Below are positions 19,544-28,772 of a DNA stretch of 64,000 nt, one piece after another. The notes below the pieces were generated by a model. It made no database searches. It was not told the DNA's origin and saw nothing but the letters and a program-made list of their open reading frames with translations. Origin of the DNA: Alteromonas sp. KC3 (lineage in GTDB: Bacteria; Pseudomonadota; Gammaproteobacteria; Enterobacterales; Alteromonadaceae); contig NZ_AP024235.1 of the NCBI RefSeq assembly GCF_016756315.1, forward strand, positions 558,001 to 622,000, given 5' to 3'. The first letter of the stretch is position 1, and each line of letters opens with the position of its first letter. The position numbers and the translations under genes were made by a program.

Positions 19544-20175
19544 ATTAGCTCTCCTGCAACAAGGGGAACAAACCTGACAGACTCTATCGTCGTGGTTTTT
19601 AGTTCACCCTCAATCCTATCAATACACAGTAACGACTGTTGTTCGTTACCTACGGGAATAATTAATCTTCCGCCTTCTTTAAGTTGGTCACATAAATCTT
19701 GTGGAAGGCTTGCCGCAGCAGCGGTGACGATAATGGCGTCGTATGGCCCTTTAGACGACCAACCTTTCCAACCATCACCGTGTTTCATTGCAATATTATG
19801 AAGATCAAGCTGATTCATACGGCGCTTAGCTTGAAACTGCAATGATTTTATACGCTCAACACTAAATACTTTCGAAAATAGTTGCGCCAATATAGCCGTT
19901 TGATAACCCGATCCTGTACCAATCTCTAGTACTTTCTCGGGTTTATTAGGGCTATCAAGAAGCAGCTCTGTCATTTTGGCAACGATATAAGGTTGCGAGA
20001 TAGTCTGGCCTTGTCCAATGGGTAAGGCGGTATTCTGATAGGCTTTGTGCTTTAGCGCATCGGGCAAAAAGCCCTCTCGCGGTGTACCCGCAATGGCGTT
20101 TAATACTGCCTGTGAACGTATTCCTTCGTTGTAAAGCAGTTCTGCTAACGCGTCTCCTTTTCTAGAAGCTCTCAT
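19540..20175 (-). CDS. pcm: Protein-L-isoaspartate O-methyltransferase
   Basis: Pcm methylates isoaspartyl residues in aged proteins with S-adenosylmethionine, starting their repair. The 211-residue protein has the SAM-binding motif [18 protein letters not shown] (about 80-97), plus GDGWKGW and the [11 protein letters not shown] segment that marks the family. It is coupled to the downstream yqaA by a 4-base overlap. In E. coli surE precedes it with overlap; here surE is missing and 212 bases separate it from truD. Confidence 0.95.
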   Translation of the reverse strand: MRASRKGDALAELLYNEGIRSQAVLNAIAGTPREGFLPDALKHKAYQNTALPIGQGQTISQPYIVAKMTELLLDSPNKPEKVLEIGTGSGYQTAILAQLFSKVFSVERIKSLQFQAKRRMNQLDLHNIAMKHGDGWKGWSSKGPYDAIIVTAAAASLPQDLCDQLKEGGRLIIPVGNEQQSLLCIDRIEGELKTTTIESVRFVPLVAGELM

Positions 20176-20214
20176 GATGTTGCGTACTTTCCTTTATTCT
20201 TATTTCCAGCTTCG

Positions 20215-20346
20215 CTAGTCAATTATGTGGCGAGCCACGCTTTCATAGTATCTAAACTTTAACATGCCGTCATCTCTGTGCGAATTGTTCAACAGCACAA
20301 TACCCATTAGCAATAGCATGAAAGGCAGTATAAGGGCTAGTATCAC
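20215..20346 (-). CDS. Candidate small membrane peptide (43 residues) between truD and pcm
   Basis: On the minus strand a GTG at 20344-20346, preceded by GGGGG at a spacing of about 3 bases, opens a 43-codon frame to a TAG at 20215. It reads a strongly hydrophobic stretch (ILALILPFMLLLMGIVLL) and then a polar tail ending RYYESVARHIID. One transmembrane helix with a cytoplasmic or periplasmic tail is predicted. It occupies the place of surE but bears no resemblance to it. It is too short to be sure of; conservation would decide. Confidence 0.35.
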   Translation of the reverse strand: MILALILPFMLLLMGIVLLNNSHRDDGMLKFRYYESVARHIID

Positions 20347-20387
20347 TAACCCCCATTAGGCCAGCTAAGCCAACTAGGCAACGCAAA

Positions 20388-21473
20388 TTACACGCGATTT
20401 ATTGGCGACAAGGTCTCAACACATTCACGCAGTACCGATGTAGCAAAACAGCCACTTGGCAGTGAAAATGAGACGGTAAAGGTATCACCTTTACTTTGCC
20501 ACTGTAGCTGAGAAGGCCATATTTTAATTGCTCGGCGCTCTTGCTCGAAGCCGCATTGACTCAGAAAATCGATGACTTCACTATGATCAGACGCGACGCT
20601 TTGCTCTAAAGCCAATGCCTGATTTTTTGTAGCAAGTTCTCCCGTTCCCCACAGTGGTGCTGAAGGACAAACATCCTTCTCAGCATAGCGCTCTTGAGCG
20701 CGTAAATGGCGCTCATCAGCACTCGCTTTATCGTACATAAAAAAGCTATTTGAGCCTGATAACACTAGCGCGTCACCATCAATGACGGTGTCGAATTGTT
20801 CAGTTTCAAGCCGTGTAGAGAGCATTTCATTAAATAGCCAGCTACGCAATGCTGATAGTGCCATCGAGCGCTTGTTTCTGTGTCTAATAGCTTCACCGTT
20901 TACCATACGCTCAGCCATAACGAGGTTACCGCCTCGTTGCACCTCACCCATTTCGTTTAAACGCATAACACCAAAGCGCTGCTCACCGTAATAATTGGGT
21001 ACGCCATGCTTTGCTATCTCTTGCAAGCGTTCTTCAATGGCTTCTGGATGCATAACTTGTCGTAGGGTAATCGTGAAGTGATTACCTTTTAGTTGCCCAG
21101 TGCGCAATTTCTTATTGTGACGAACCTGCTTAAGTACGCGTACTCCTTCAAGCTCAAATGTACTGAAATCAAAGTCAGGCTTGCCAGGTGCATGAATACC
21201 GAACCACTGTTGTGTGACGGCATATTTGTCTTTTCGTCCTGCATAGGTAATTTGACGTAGTGGAAGCTTCACGAAGCGAGCCAGCTGTTCGGCCACAAAT
21301 GCGGTGTTTGTATTTGTTTTTTCAACAAAAACGAACTGGTGTTCGCCTTCGCCACAGGGCTCATACCCAAGGTCTTCTACAACTTGGAAGTCGTCGGCTT
21401 GAAACTTGAAAATACCTGTCGATACAGGTTTGTCGAAATAGTAATGCCAGTGATCGGTGTGTAACGGCTTCAT
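20388..21473 (-). CDS. truD: tRNA pseudouridine(13) synthase TruD
   Basis: TruD converts U13 of tRNA-Glu to pseudouridine. The 361-residue product is of standard length. Its catalytic aspartate is D82 in [16 protein letters not shown], and the family segment NYYGEQRFG (about 155-163) and an insertion (TRUD) domain follow. The start overlaps the end of ispF by 4 bases (ATGA), indicating translational coupling. Genomic order ispD-ispF-truD matches E. coli. Confidence 0.95.
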   Translation of the reverse strand: MKPLHTDHWHYYFDKPVSTGIFKFQADDFQVVEDLGYEPCGEGEHQFVFVEKTNTNTAFVAEQLARFVKLPLRQITYAGRKDKYAVTQQWFGIHAPGKPDFDFSTFELEGVRVLKQVRHNKKLRTGQLKGNHFTITLRQVMHPEAIEERLQEIAKHGVPNYYGEQRFGVMRLNEMGEVQRGGNLVMAERMVNGEAIRHRNKRSMALSALRSWLFNEMLSTRLETEQFDTVIDGDALVLSGSNSFFMYDKASADERHLRAQERYAEKDVCPSAPLWGTGELATKNQALALEQSVASDHSEVIDFLSQCGFEQERRAIKIWPSQLQWQSKGDTFTVSFSLPSGCFATSVLRECVETLSPINRV

Positions 21474-21943
21474 AATTTTTCCAGTAGCGCCACAGCGTGC
21501 GCAGCAATGCCTTCTTTGCGCCCTGTGTATCCCAGTTTTTCTGTAGTAGTGGCTTTTACGTTAATAGCATCAATATCAACACCACAGTCTTTAGCTATTA
21601 TTTCGCGCATGGCACTGATATGGGGAGCCATCTTTGGCGCTTGGGCAACAATTGTCATGTCCGCATTACCCAGTTTGTAGCCTTTATCGTTCACTACCGA
21701 TACAACATGCCTTAGTAACACTCGACTATCAGCACCTGCATAGGCATCATCAGTATCAGGAAAATGTTTGCCAATATCGCCTAGGGCCGCGGCACCTAAC
21801 AGTGCATCACAAAGTGCGTGCAGCAATACGTCGCCGTCAGAATGAGCAACTAAGCCTTGCTCATAATCAATCTTTACACCACCAATGGTAATGGGGCCGT
21901 TGCCACCAAATTTATGTACGTCGAATCCATGTCCTATTCGCAT
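21470..21943 (-). CDS. ispF: 2-C-methyl-D-erythritol 2,4-cyclodiphosphate synthase IspF
   Basis: IspF closes the MEP-pathway cyclodiphosphate with loss of CMP. The 157-residue protein begins [12 protein letters not shown], giving the zinc ligands D8 and H10; the third, H42, lies in [18 protein letters not shown]. The C-terminal [19 protein letters not shown] forms the nucleotide pocket. It lies 29 bases downstream of ispD, which acts two steps earlier in the same pathway, and overlaps truD. Confidence 0.96.
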   Translation of the reverse strand: MRIGHGFDVHKFGGNGPITIGGVKIDYEQGLVAHSDGDVLLHALCDALLGAAALGDIGKHFPDTDDAYAGADSRVLLRHVVSVVNDKGYKLGNADMTIVAQAPKMAPHISAMREIIAKDCGVDIDAINVKATTTEKLGYTGRKEGIAAHAVALLEKL

Positions 21944-21972
21944 TATGGTTGTGCCTTTTTTATCGTGGCGCG

Positions 21973-22698
21973 TTAGCGCTCGCGTAACTTTTGTTGTAAA
22001 TAAAATTCTGCCAAGGGTAAATCTGCAGGATGAGTAATTTTTATATTCGCAGGGCTACCGTTAATCATGGCAACTTTGTGACCCGCCAGCTCCATCGCCG
22101 ACGCTTCATCAGTAATATTCGCACCAGCGGCGAGACCCGTTTCAAGAGCGTGCTTTAATAATCCCGCAGGAAACAGCTGTGGCGTAAGAGCGTGCCACAA
22201 ATCGGTACGCTCTTCTGTATGTGAAATTGTTCTTATGGTTGCCAAGGTGTTAGGCGATGCTGTTGCTCGCTTCATTGTATCGCGCACTGGCGTGGCCAAT
22301 ATGCCGCCCGCTACCGAGTTGTCATTCATCACATTAAGTAGCGAGGATATATCCTCTTCATCAACACAAGGGCGAGCTGCGTCATGAACTAATGCCCAGT
22401 CTGTTGGTGCTAATGTGGCGATACCGTTAAGCACACTGTCAGCGCGTTCTTTGCCACCTTCAACCACACGAATTGCTTTACCGTTAAGTTCCAATTCGGC
22501 GAAATACGCGTCGCCTGCACTAATCGCAACCACAACGTCGTCTATCTTAGGATGGTTAACAAGGGCGTCAATGGTGTGTTCCAGAATGGTTTTACTTCCC
22601 AGCATGAGATACTGTTTGGGGCGATCGGCTTGCATTCTGCTGCCAACGCCTGCGGCGGGAATGACCGCAACAACGCGAGGGATAGTCATGTTATTCAC
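21973..22698 (-). CDS. ispD: 2-C-methyl-D-erythritol 4-phosphate cytidylyltransferase IspD
   Basis: IspD joins CTP to methylerythritol phosphate in isoprenoid synthesis, supplying precursors used by IspB in this window. The 241 residues show the CTP-binding loop [20 protein letters not shown] (about 13-32), VHDAARPCV (about 105) and ALTPQLFP. The first ATG, overlapping the ftsB stop by 4 bases, is taken as start because of the coupling; an ATG three codons later is also possible. Confidence 0.95.
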   Translation of the reverse strand: MNNMTIPRVVAVIPAAGVGSRMQADRPKQYLMLGSKTILEHTIDALVNHPKIDDVVVAISAGDAYFAELELNGKAIRVVEGGKERADSVLNGIATLAPTDWALVHDAARPCVDEEDISSLLNVMNDNSVAGGILATPVRDTMKRATASPNTLATIRTISHTEERTDLWHALTPQLFPAGLLKHALETGLAAGANITDEASAMELAGHKVAMINGSPANIKITHPADLPLAEFYLQQKLRER

Positions 22699-23012
22699 TT
22701 CGATTCTGCTGGTAAAATGCGGTAAAAAGTTTCACCTTTTTTGATGAGCCCAAGCTCATTTCTCGCCCGTTCTTCAATAGCTTCTAGCCCAATTTTTAAA
22801 TCGCTGATATCGGCTTTTAAGAGGGCGTTGCGCTGCGCGAGGTTGGCATTTTGAAGTGCTTGTGTGTGAACTTCTTGCTTGCGATTGAAGTAATCGGGAA
22901 TACTGTTTTTGCCAAACCATAGGCGATATTGCAAAAGTGACAACAGCACTAACAATACAATAGGAAGCCATTTACCTTGCAACACAAATCCACCTGAATA
23001 TTGGTTGAGCAT
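22695..23012 (-). CDS. ftsB: Cell division protein FtsB
   Basis: FtsB is a small bitopic protein of the FtsQLB divisome complex. The 105-residue product has a short cytoplasmic N-terminus, one transmembrane helix at about 15-31 (WLPIVLLVLLSLLQYRLWFG) and a periplasmic coiled coil (about 38-85) ending in the family-typical IEERARNELGLIKKGETFYR. The position directly upstream of ispD, with a 4-base overlap, matches E. coli. The N-terminus is about ten residues longer than usual; an internal start is possible but lacks evidence. Confidence 0.93.
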   Translation of the reverse strand: MLNQYSGGFVLQGKWLPIVLLVLLSLLQYRLWFGKNSIPDYFNRKQEVHTQALQNANLAQRNALLKADISDLKIGLEAIEERARNELGLIKKGETFYRILPAESK

Positions 23013-23085
23013 AAAAACACAGAGGCATTATTGCCTCTGCTCTGTGTCACATTATGCCGCGAACGCGCGCTGAGTCAAAGGCGTA

Positions 23086-24801
23086 TTAGTCACCTTGGCC
23101 AAATTTGCCCTTAAGTTTATCTAGCAGTTTGTTTTTCTGTTGTTCAACCACGTTATCCAGTTGTGCTTGTAAAAGCTCCTGTAATGCTGCGCTGTCACCT
23201 TGCGCCGCGCTTAACATGCTGCTCACATCAACAAGCTCGCCGGATAGCACCGTTTGCTGGTTGCTCACCATGGCGTTGAGTTTAGTGTTCAGCTCATCCA
23301 ATTTATCTTTTTGACTATCGGTTAACTGCGATAGCGCAGCTTGCGCTAATTTATTGTCTAAATCTGACTTAATGTTGAAGCCTGGGTTTGAAAGTGTACC
23401 GTCTAGCAGCATTGTCATGTTTAAGCTACTTAGGCCTTGAAGCGCCTTGGCAATAGCGCTGGTGACATCACTCGTACCAGTGGCCTCCATAACCAGTTGC
23501 TGCAGGTCAACTTCCCCCGTGCCTGACAGCATGTTATCGGTGACTTCCATCGAACCATTGGTCTTCATTAAGGCCGACTTTAATACGGCGTTCAAGGTTT
23601 CATTTTGGCTGAAGGAAACCTCAGACATGTTAACACCTGCTAGTTCCCAAACCTGGCTGGCGTCAACGCCGTTACCATCTATCCAAAATTCGCCGCTAGA
23701 GGTAAATGACTTCAGTAAGTCACCCGCCGCTTCAATGGTAAAAGTAGTTGGGTTACCAAATACTTCGTGCACATTAGTAATGTTGTTCCATTTACTGGTA
23801 ATCGCCTCATCTTGCCAAAGTACAGAGACGTTGGCTTCTTTAACCAATATAGAAGGTATGTCTGCTGGTGCTTCGCTTTTTTCCTCACCTTGAATGAGGG
23901 GCATGACAATTTGCATCGCAGCCATTAGGTATTCAGTGTATTCGGCCGCTTTGTCACCAAAAACGAAATAAGTAACTTGAGAAAGGGCGGCCTCATCCCC
24001 TGCAATTACGCCTTTTAGCAACGCGTAGTCTTCTTGGGGGGCATTTTTTAGCGCTTCTACACTGTTACTTAATGCCACTTTGGCGTCAGAAGCTTTTTCT
24101 GTGAAGCGACTAATAAGCGCTCTGTCTGCTTGCATCTCTTCTTTGAGTTTATCAAACGCAGACTTTGCTTGAACAAGCGCTTGAGGGTCTTTGTAATTTG
24201 TCTCTTTTAGCTGCGCCACTTGCGTTTTATAGTAATCGATACGCGATTTATCTGGCAGATTTTCATAATCAGATTTCAAGTCTACCCCATAACTCTGATA
24301 AGCCTCTTTCGCTTGCTCGACGGCTGCCGTGGTTTTAAGTGGGTTACGGGCAAGTAGCTCATCAACAGTAGGTACCGCTTCTTTAGCTTTTGCCTTGATT
24401 TCATCGAAAGACAATGAACGCTCTGGTACGCGATACACTTCACCGGGCGCAGAACGTTCAGTATCAAATTGTACTTTCAGTAGGTTTAAGTTATTTACAA
24501 TGACTCGATCATCTAGAAGGGGAGCCAACTCTACATCTGCATTTGCGTGCCCAACGAAAACTTGGTTGTGTGAGGGCTTAGTCGGGTTCGTTAACGCAAT
24601 GCCTTTTAGCGTAACGGTAGTAGGGAATAACGAGTGATCAAACTCATCAATGTTAACTTCCGCGCCGTATGACTCACCAAGCTTAGACTCAAGAATTGAT
24701 TTGATAATGGTGTTAGCAAAAAGGAAGTACACCAAAAACAATAGAACAAAAAATCCAACAACCCACAGTAATATAGGTTTGCCCTTGCTTTCACTACTCA
24801 T
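23086..24801 (-). CDS. TIGR03545-like membrane-anchored protein (AsmA-like), function unknown
   Basis: The 571-residue product has a short cytoplasmic start, one transmembrane helix at about 11-31 (WVVGFFVLLFLVYFLFAN) and a long periplasmic region. Directly after the membrane comes an AsmA-like opening (SYGAEVNIDEFDHSLFP, then VTLKGIALTNP). A long helical, coiled-coil-rich middle (about 130-240) and a C-terminal beta-rich part follow. It resembles the uncharacterised TIGR03545 family. The ATG at 24801 has AAGGAG 6 bases upstream; a longer frame to 24840 lacks one. The neighbours give no hint. A role in envelope lipid transport would be speculation. Confidence 0.7.
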   Translation of the reverse strand: MSSESKGKPILLWVVGFFVLLFLVYFLFANTIIKSILESKLGESYGAEVNIDEFDHSLFPTTVTLKGIALTNPTKPSHNQVFVGHANADVELAPLLDDRVIVNNLNLLKVQFDTERSAPGEVYRVPERSLSFDEIKAKAKEAVPTVDELLARNPLKTTAAVEQAKEAYQSYGVDLKSDYENLPDKSRIDYYKTQVAQLKETNYKDPQALVQAKSAFDKLKEEMQADRALISRFTEKASDAKVALSNSVEALKNAPQEDYALLKGVIAGDEAALSQVTYFVFGDKAAEYTEYLMAAMQIVMPLIQGEEKSEAPADIPSILVKEANVSVLWQDEAITSKWNNITNVHEVFGNPTTFTIEAAGDLLKSFTSSGEFWIDGNGVDASQVWELAGVNMSEVSFSQNETLNAVLKSALMKTNGSMEVTDNMLSGTGEVDLQQLVMEATGTSDVTSAIAKALQGLSSLNMTMLLDGTLSNPGFNIKSDLDNKLAQAALSQLTDSQKDKLDELNTKLNAMVSNQQTVLSGELVDVSSMLSAAQGDSAALQELLQAQLDNVVEQQKNKLLDKLKGKFGQGD

Positions 24802-24989
24802 TTCCCACTCCTTGATTTGATATGTGTTTGGTGACGCCAATTACGCTTTTTCGCTAACCCTCATGGGCATAATTAGATTGAAATTACGCGTAAGCTTGGA
24901 ACACTTTCTCTCGAAAATTCAGTGTAATGCACTGGCTCATAATCTTCCATAGTTTGCCATACAAATAAAAAAACCAATGCCTTATAAAA

Positions 24990-25014
24990 AAGGGCACGTG
25001 GAGAACGTGCCCTT
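24990..25014 (-). terminator. Intrinsic terminator after the chemoreceptor gene
   Basis: AAGGGCACGT (24990-24999) and ACGTGCCCTT (25005-25014) form a 10-bp stem, and on the minus strand the hairpin is followed by a T-run. It ends the gene at 25049-26671. Confidence 0.85.
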
Positions 25015-25048
25015 GGTTATATATTCAGTGCACCTGCATTACTGGCGT

Positions 25049-26671
25049 CTACAATTTGAAGCGATTCGCAATATCCATAATGGCCAAACAGCTCGCGCGA
25101 AGTGCTTGGCTTGCTGAGGCCAGTTCATCTGCAGTGCGTAAGCTATTATCAGCCGCGCCAGAAAGCGCATTAATTCGCACGTTCGCTTCATTAGCAGCTT
25201 CTGCTTGTTGTTCAGTTGCACGCGCAATTTCACTGCTCATATCGGCAATTTCCGTCATCAGCCTGTCTGCTTCTTGTAAGTTCTGATTGGCCTGAATAGC
25301 GTTATCAACGGTTTTCGTAGATGCAGATTGGCTTACTTTCACGGCATCGACCGCAGCTTTTGCATTGCTTTGTAATTTCTCAATCATCGCTTGAATTTCA
25401 TCAGTGCTTTGACCGGTGCGACTGGCAAGGGTACGCACTTCGTCAGCAACAACGGCAAAGCCGCGACCTTGTTCACCTGCTCGGGCGGCCTCTATTGCCG
25501 CATTTAACGCAAGCAAGTTAGTTTGTTCGGCAATACCTCGAATGACATCCAGTACTGCGCCAATGCTATCAGTCTGCGCTGCAAGTTCAGTTACCACGCT
25601 GCTTACACTTTCAATATCTGATGTAAGAGAGCGAATGTCTTTAACGGTATTATCAACCACCGTAGCACCATGCTGTACATTACTGCGTGCGCTGCTGGTA
25701 CTTTTTTCAGCAGAATCTGCATTGTTGCTCACTTCATTAATTTGCGACGTCATTTGTTCCATCGCGGCGGCGACTTGAAGCATGTTTTCATTCTGGTCGT
25801 GCGCTTGCTGATTACTATTTTTACTCGAGTTCTCAACTAGTTCTGCCTGTTGGGTAAGCGAGTTGATATTCTCTCTAATACCCAGCAGTGACTGTCGCAT
25901 TTTTTCAGTGTATTGATTAAAGTACCGTGCCAGCCGAGTGACTTCGTCTTGTCCTTTTTCAGGCAGTGAGCGGGTGAGATCGCCTTCGCCTTGCGAGATA
26001 TCTTTCATGCGCTCTGTTACTTCCTGAACAGGCTTAACAATGCTTCCGCCAATCACGTAGATAAGTAACACCACTAACACAACACTCACAACGCAAAAAC
26101 CAATCATTACGTTGCGCATGTGGGCGTATTCTGCTTCCAAGTTCGTTAGATAAATGCCTGAACCCACTGTCCAACCCCATGGCTTAAACTCTTTAACATA
26201 GGATATTTTATCTGTGGGCTCTGTCTCGCCAGGTAGCGGCCACACATAATCAACAAAGCCATCACCCTGAGATTTCACAAGCCTTGCCATGTCGACAAAG
26301 AATGCCTTGCCATTACCATCTTTAAACGAGCGCAGATCATTGCCCTCGAGTGCGGGTTTTATGGGGTGCATTACCATGGTCGGCGTTTGATCTTGGATCC
26401 AAAAGTAATTGCTACCATCGTAGCGTAGTGCTCTAACCGCATCTAGCGCGAGCTGTTTGGCTGTTTCTTCGCTAACGTCATTGCGTGCAGCAAAGCTGCC
26501 AAGCATGGTATGAACGACCTCTACCAAGTGCTGGTTTTCTTCGTAAGACTTTTGCTTGAGTGCTTCAAAGTGCCGGTTTAGCACTAGCCCTGTGAGCACA
26601 ACAAACAACAGAATTATTAAGGCAATAATAATACCCAATCGTTGGATAAGGCTGAAGTTTCGTAACCACAT
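25049..26671 (-). CDS. Methyl-accepting chemotaxis protein with sCache-type sensor
   Basis: This 540-residue chemoreceptor has TM1 at about 10-30, a periplasmic single-Cache domain (about 33-185; [15 protein letters not shown] and [14 protein letters not shown] are typical of sCache_2), TM2 at about 186-208, a HAMP domain, and the signalling hairpin with the conserved tip [20 protein letters not shown]. No C-terminal CheR-tethering pentapeptide is seen. It probably senses a small organic ligand and signals to CheA. The start is ATG 26671, with AGGTG 8 bases upstream; GTG 26677 overlaps that stretch. It has its own terminator and no che genes nearby. Confidence 0.93.
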   Translation of the reverse strand: MWLRNFSLIQRLGIIIALIILLFVVLTGLVLNRHFEALKQKSYEENQHLVEVVHTMLGSFAARNDVSEETAKQLALDAVRALRYDGSNYFWIQDQTPTMVMHPIKPALEGNDLRSFKDGNGKAFFVDMARLVKSQGDGFVDYVWPLPGETEPTDKISYVKEFKPWGWTVGSGIYLTNLEAEYAHMRNVMIGFCVVSVVLVVLLIYVIGGSIVKPVQEVTERMKDISQGEGDLTRSLPEKGQDEVTRLARYFNQYTEKMRQSLLGIRENINSLTQQAELVENSSKNSNQQAHDQNENMLQVAAAMEQMTSQINEVSNNADSAEKSTSSARSNVQHGATVVDNTVKDIRSLTSDIESVSSVVTELAAQTDSIGAVLDVIRGIAEQTNLLALNAAIEAARAGEQGRGFAVVADEVRTLASRTGQSTDEIQAMIEKLQSNAKAAVDAVKVSQSASTKTVDNAIQANQNLQEADRLMTEIADMSSEIARATEQQAEAANEANVRINALSGAADNSLRTADELASASQALRASCLAIMDIANRFKL

Positions 26672-26778
26672 AAACACACACCTACTTATCGTAATTTTTA
26701 TTTTTTTACTAAGTGTAGACGCTTTTTTTTAGTCCACACCGATTGGTGTGTGATTTTGTGTAAATGTTTAAAGCTATT

Positions 26779-27249
26779 TTAAGTTTTCGTTGTTTTGTTA
26801 AGTGGTAAACGGCTAGACGACTTCAATTCGCGCAGCGAAATACTTGAAGAAATATCTGAGATACCGGGTAGCTTTCTCAGTACGCGGTCTACAAATTGAC
26901 TGTAGTCATCAAGGTCCTTAGCGACCACTTGTAAAAGAAAGTCAGCATTACCGGTGGTGTTGTGACAGCTAAGTACATTGTCACATTCGGCAATGAGCGC
27001 TTCAAAATTTTCAGTGGTCTTGTTGTCGTGTGCGGTATAGGTCAATTGAACAAATGCCAACACGCCAAAGCCAAGTTTGCGTTTGTTTAAGTTCGCTTGA
27101 TAACTTTCAATGTAACCCTCTGCTTCCAAGCGTTTAACACGTCGCCAGCAAGGTGTTTCACTCAGGTTCATCTTTTCAGCGAGCTTCGCGTTAGATAGCT
27201 TGCCGTCATCTTGCAGTAACGACAATATAGAAAAATCGGTCTTATCCAT
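26779..27249 (-). CDS. Lrp/AsnC-family transcriptional regulator
   Basis: The 156-residue protein has an N-terminal winged helix-turn-helix (about 4-60; LSNAKLAEKMNLSETPCWRRVKRLEAEGYI) and a C-terminal RAM/ACT-like ligand domain (about 65-140; GNADFLLQVVAKDLDDY). The family senses amino acids and often controls a divergent neighbour. It is divergent from the alcohol dehydrogenase gene and close to putA, so either could be its target; this is inference. It differs from global Lrp by its specific C-terminus. Confidence 0.9.
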   Translation of the reverse strand: MDKTDFSILSLLQDDGKLSNAKLAEKMNLSETPCWRRVKRLEAEGYIESYQANLNKRKLGFGVLAFVQLTYTAHDNKTTENFEALIAECDNVLSCHNTTGNADFLLQVVAKDLDDYSQFVDRVLRKLPGISDISSSISLRELKSSSRLPLNKTTKT

Positions 27250-27403
27250 GCCTTAAAATCTCTTTTTTGGGCGATTCTTTTATTATAGATCTCATGAGTA
27301 AAAGATTCTTTCAATATTGTTCGTATCGGTAAGAAAAAAAGCAAGGTAATTTCTTCGCTGCACACTACTATTAATAGCTCAAACATTGACGAGGGCTAAC
27401 ACG

Positions 27404-28444
27404 ATGAAAGCAGTTGTATTTAACGAATTCGGCGGTTCACTTCAAATTCAGAATGTACCTAAACCAACGCCTAAGTCTCACGGTGTAGTGATCAAAGTGA
27501 AGGCAACGGGAGTGTGTCGAAGTGATTGGCACGGTTGGATGGGACATGATGATGGGATAGCTTTGCCTCATGTGCCTGGACACGAATTCGCAGGCATTGT
27601 TGAGTCGGTAGGCAAGGACGTAACACGCTTTGCTGTTGGCGATAGTGTCACTGTCCCGTTCATAAGTGCGTGTGGCCGATGTGGAGAGTGTGCGTCAGGA
27701 AATCACCAAGTGTGTGGCAACCAAACACAACCAGGCTTTACACACTGGGGCTCATTTGCAGAATATGTGGAAGTAGATTTTGGTGATGTCAACTTGGTGC
27801 ATATCCCCGAAGGCATAAACTATGTTACCGCGGCCAGTCTTGGCTGCCGTTTTGCTACGTCGTTTAGAGCGGTTGTCGATCAGGGGAAAATACAAGCAGG
27901 CCAATGGATAGCGGTTCATGGTTGCGGCGGTGTTGGGTTATCGGCCATTATGATCGCATCGGCAATAGGGGCAAATGTTATTGCTATCGATATCTCTCCA
28001 AGTGCGTTAGCGCTTGCGAAAAAACTCGGGGCAGATATTGCGATCAACGCCCTCGACGAAAGCGATGTGGCGGCAAAGGTTAAAACACTCTCTTTTGGAG
28101 GGGCGCATGTTTCTATTGACGCGTTGGGTAACCCCACAACTTGCGTAAATTCAGTGAACAGTTTAAGAAAACGCGGTAAACACGTTCAAGTTGGCTTACT
28201 ACTCGCAGAACAATCTACGCCTCCCATTCCTATGGACGCTGTGGTCGCACACGAATTAGAAGTGATAGGTAGTCATGGAATGCAAGCGTATCGCTACGAG
28301 GATATGTTTGCCATGATTGCGGCTAAAAAGTTGAATCCTCAAGATTTAATTGGGTCGACGATAACGCTTGAAGAGGCACCACATGCACTTGCGTCAATGA
28401 ATGAACATAATCAGGCTGGTGTGACTGTGGTGACAATGGAGTAG
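27404..28444 (+). CDS. Zinc-dependent alcohol dehydrogenase (MDR superfamily)
   Basis: The 346-residue product is a medium-chain dehydrogenase. The catalytic zinc site is formed around [10 protein letters not shown] (about 33-42) and [12 protein letters not shown] (about 60-71). The structural zinc loop [15 protein letters not shown] (about 91-105) has the four cysteines. The Rossmann motif is [14 protein letters not shown] (about 169-182). Substrate is not predictable. ATG 27404 matches the family N-terminus MKAVVF; an upstream in-frame TTG is less likely. It is divergent from an Lrp-type regulator across 154 bases, suggesting regulation by it. Confidence 0.9.
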   Translation: MKAVVFNEFGGSLQIQNVPKPTPKSHGVVIKVKATGVCRSDWHGWMGHDDGIALPHVPGHEFAGIVESVGKDVTRFAVGDSVTVPFISACGRCGECASGNHQVCGNQTQPGFTHWGSFAEYVEVDFGDVNLVHIPEGINYVTAASLGCRFATSFRAVVDQGKIQAGQWIAVHGCGGVGLSAIMIASAIGANVIAIDISPSALALAKKLGADIAINALDESDVAAKVKTLSFGGAHVSIDALGNPTTCVNSVNSLRKRGKHVQVGLLLAEQSTPPIPMDAVVAHELEVIGSHGMQAYRYEDMFAMIAAKKLNPQDLIGSTITLEEAPHALASMNEHNQAGVTVVTME

Positions 28445-28772
28445 GACTTGTAAGTCGCCGCTTTTTTATGGGGTAAATTCACAGTCGTCAAATCACTTAG
28501 GCATCGTGTAAACGTGAGTGGACTGCCTACATTGGCTTGTTTGCAAAAACTTTGCTGGTAAGAGCTTGGCAGGAGTTTTTTGTGTGCTAACATCCGCGCG
28601 AATTTGGCGTCATCGTGATCTTCATCCATAAGTATAAAGTTAAAAAGAAGACTGATGCGTAATTGCGAAGTTTCGACTTCGCTTGTTTTTTAGCCGCTTC
28701 CATGACACCGTGGCGCATCTAACCACGGCGGGAACGCTTTTTTATTACAGCTATTTCTATGAAAGGGTTGCA
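28445..28772 (+). other. Intergenic region adh / putA with a terminator-like hairpin
   Basis: These 328 bases hold no supported gene. GCGAAGT (28665-28671), a TTCG loop and ACTTCGC (28676-28682), followed by TTGTTTTTTAG, form an intrinsic-terminator-like hairpin. It lies 90 bases before putA and 220 bases after adh, so it could end a small RNA or act as an attenuator in the putA leader. Confidence 0.5.

Noticed and set aside
20176..20387. Remnant of surE between truD and pcm
   Set aside because: No surE-like motif could be read in any frame of the gap.
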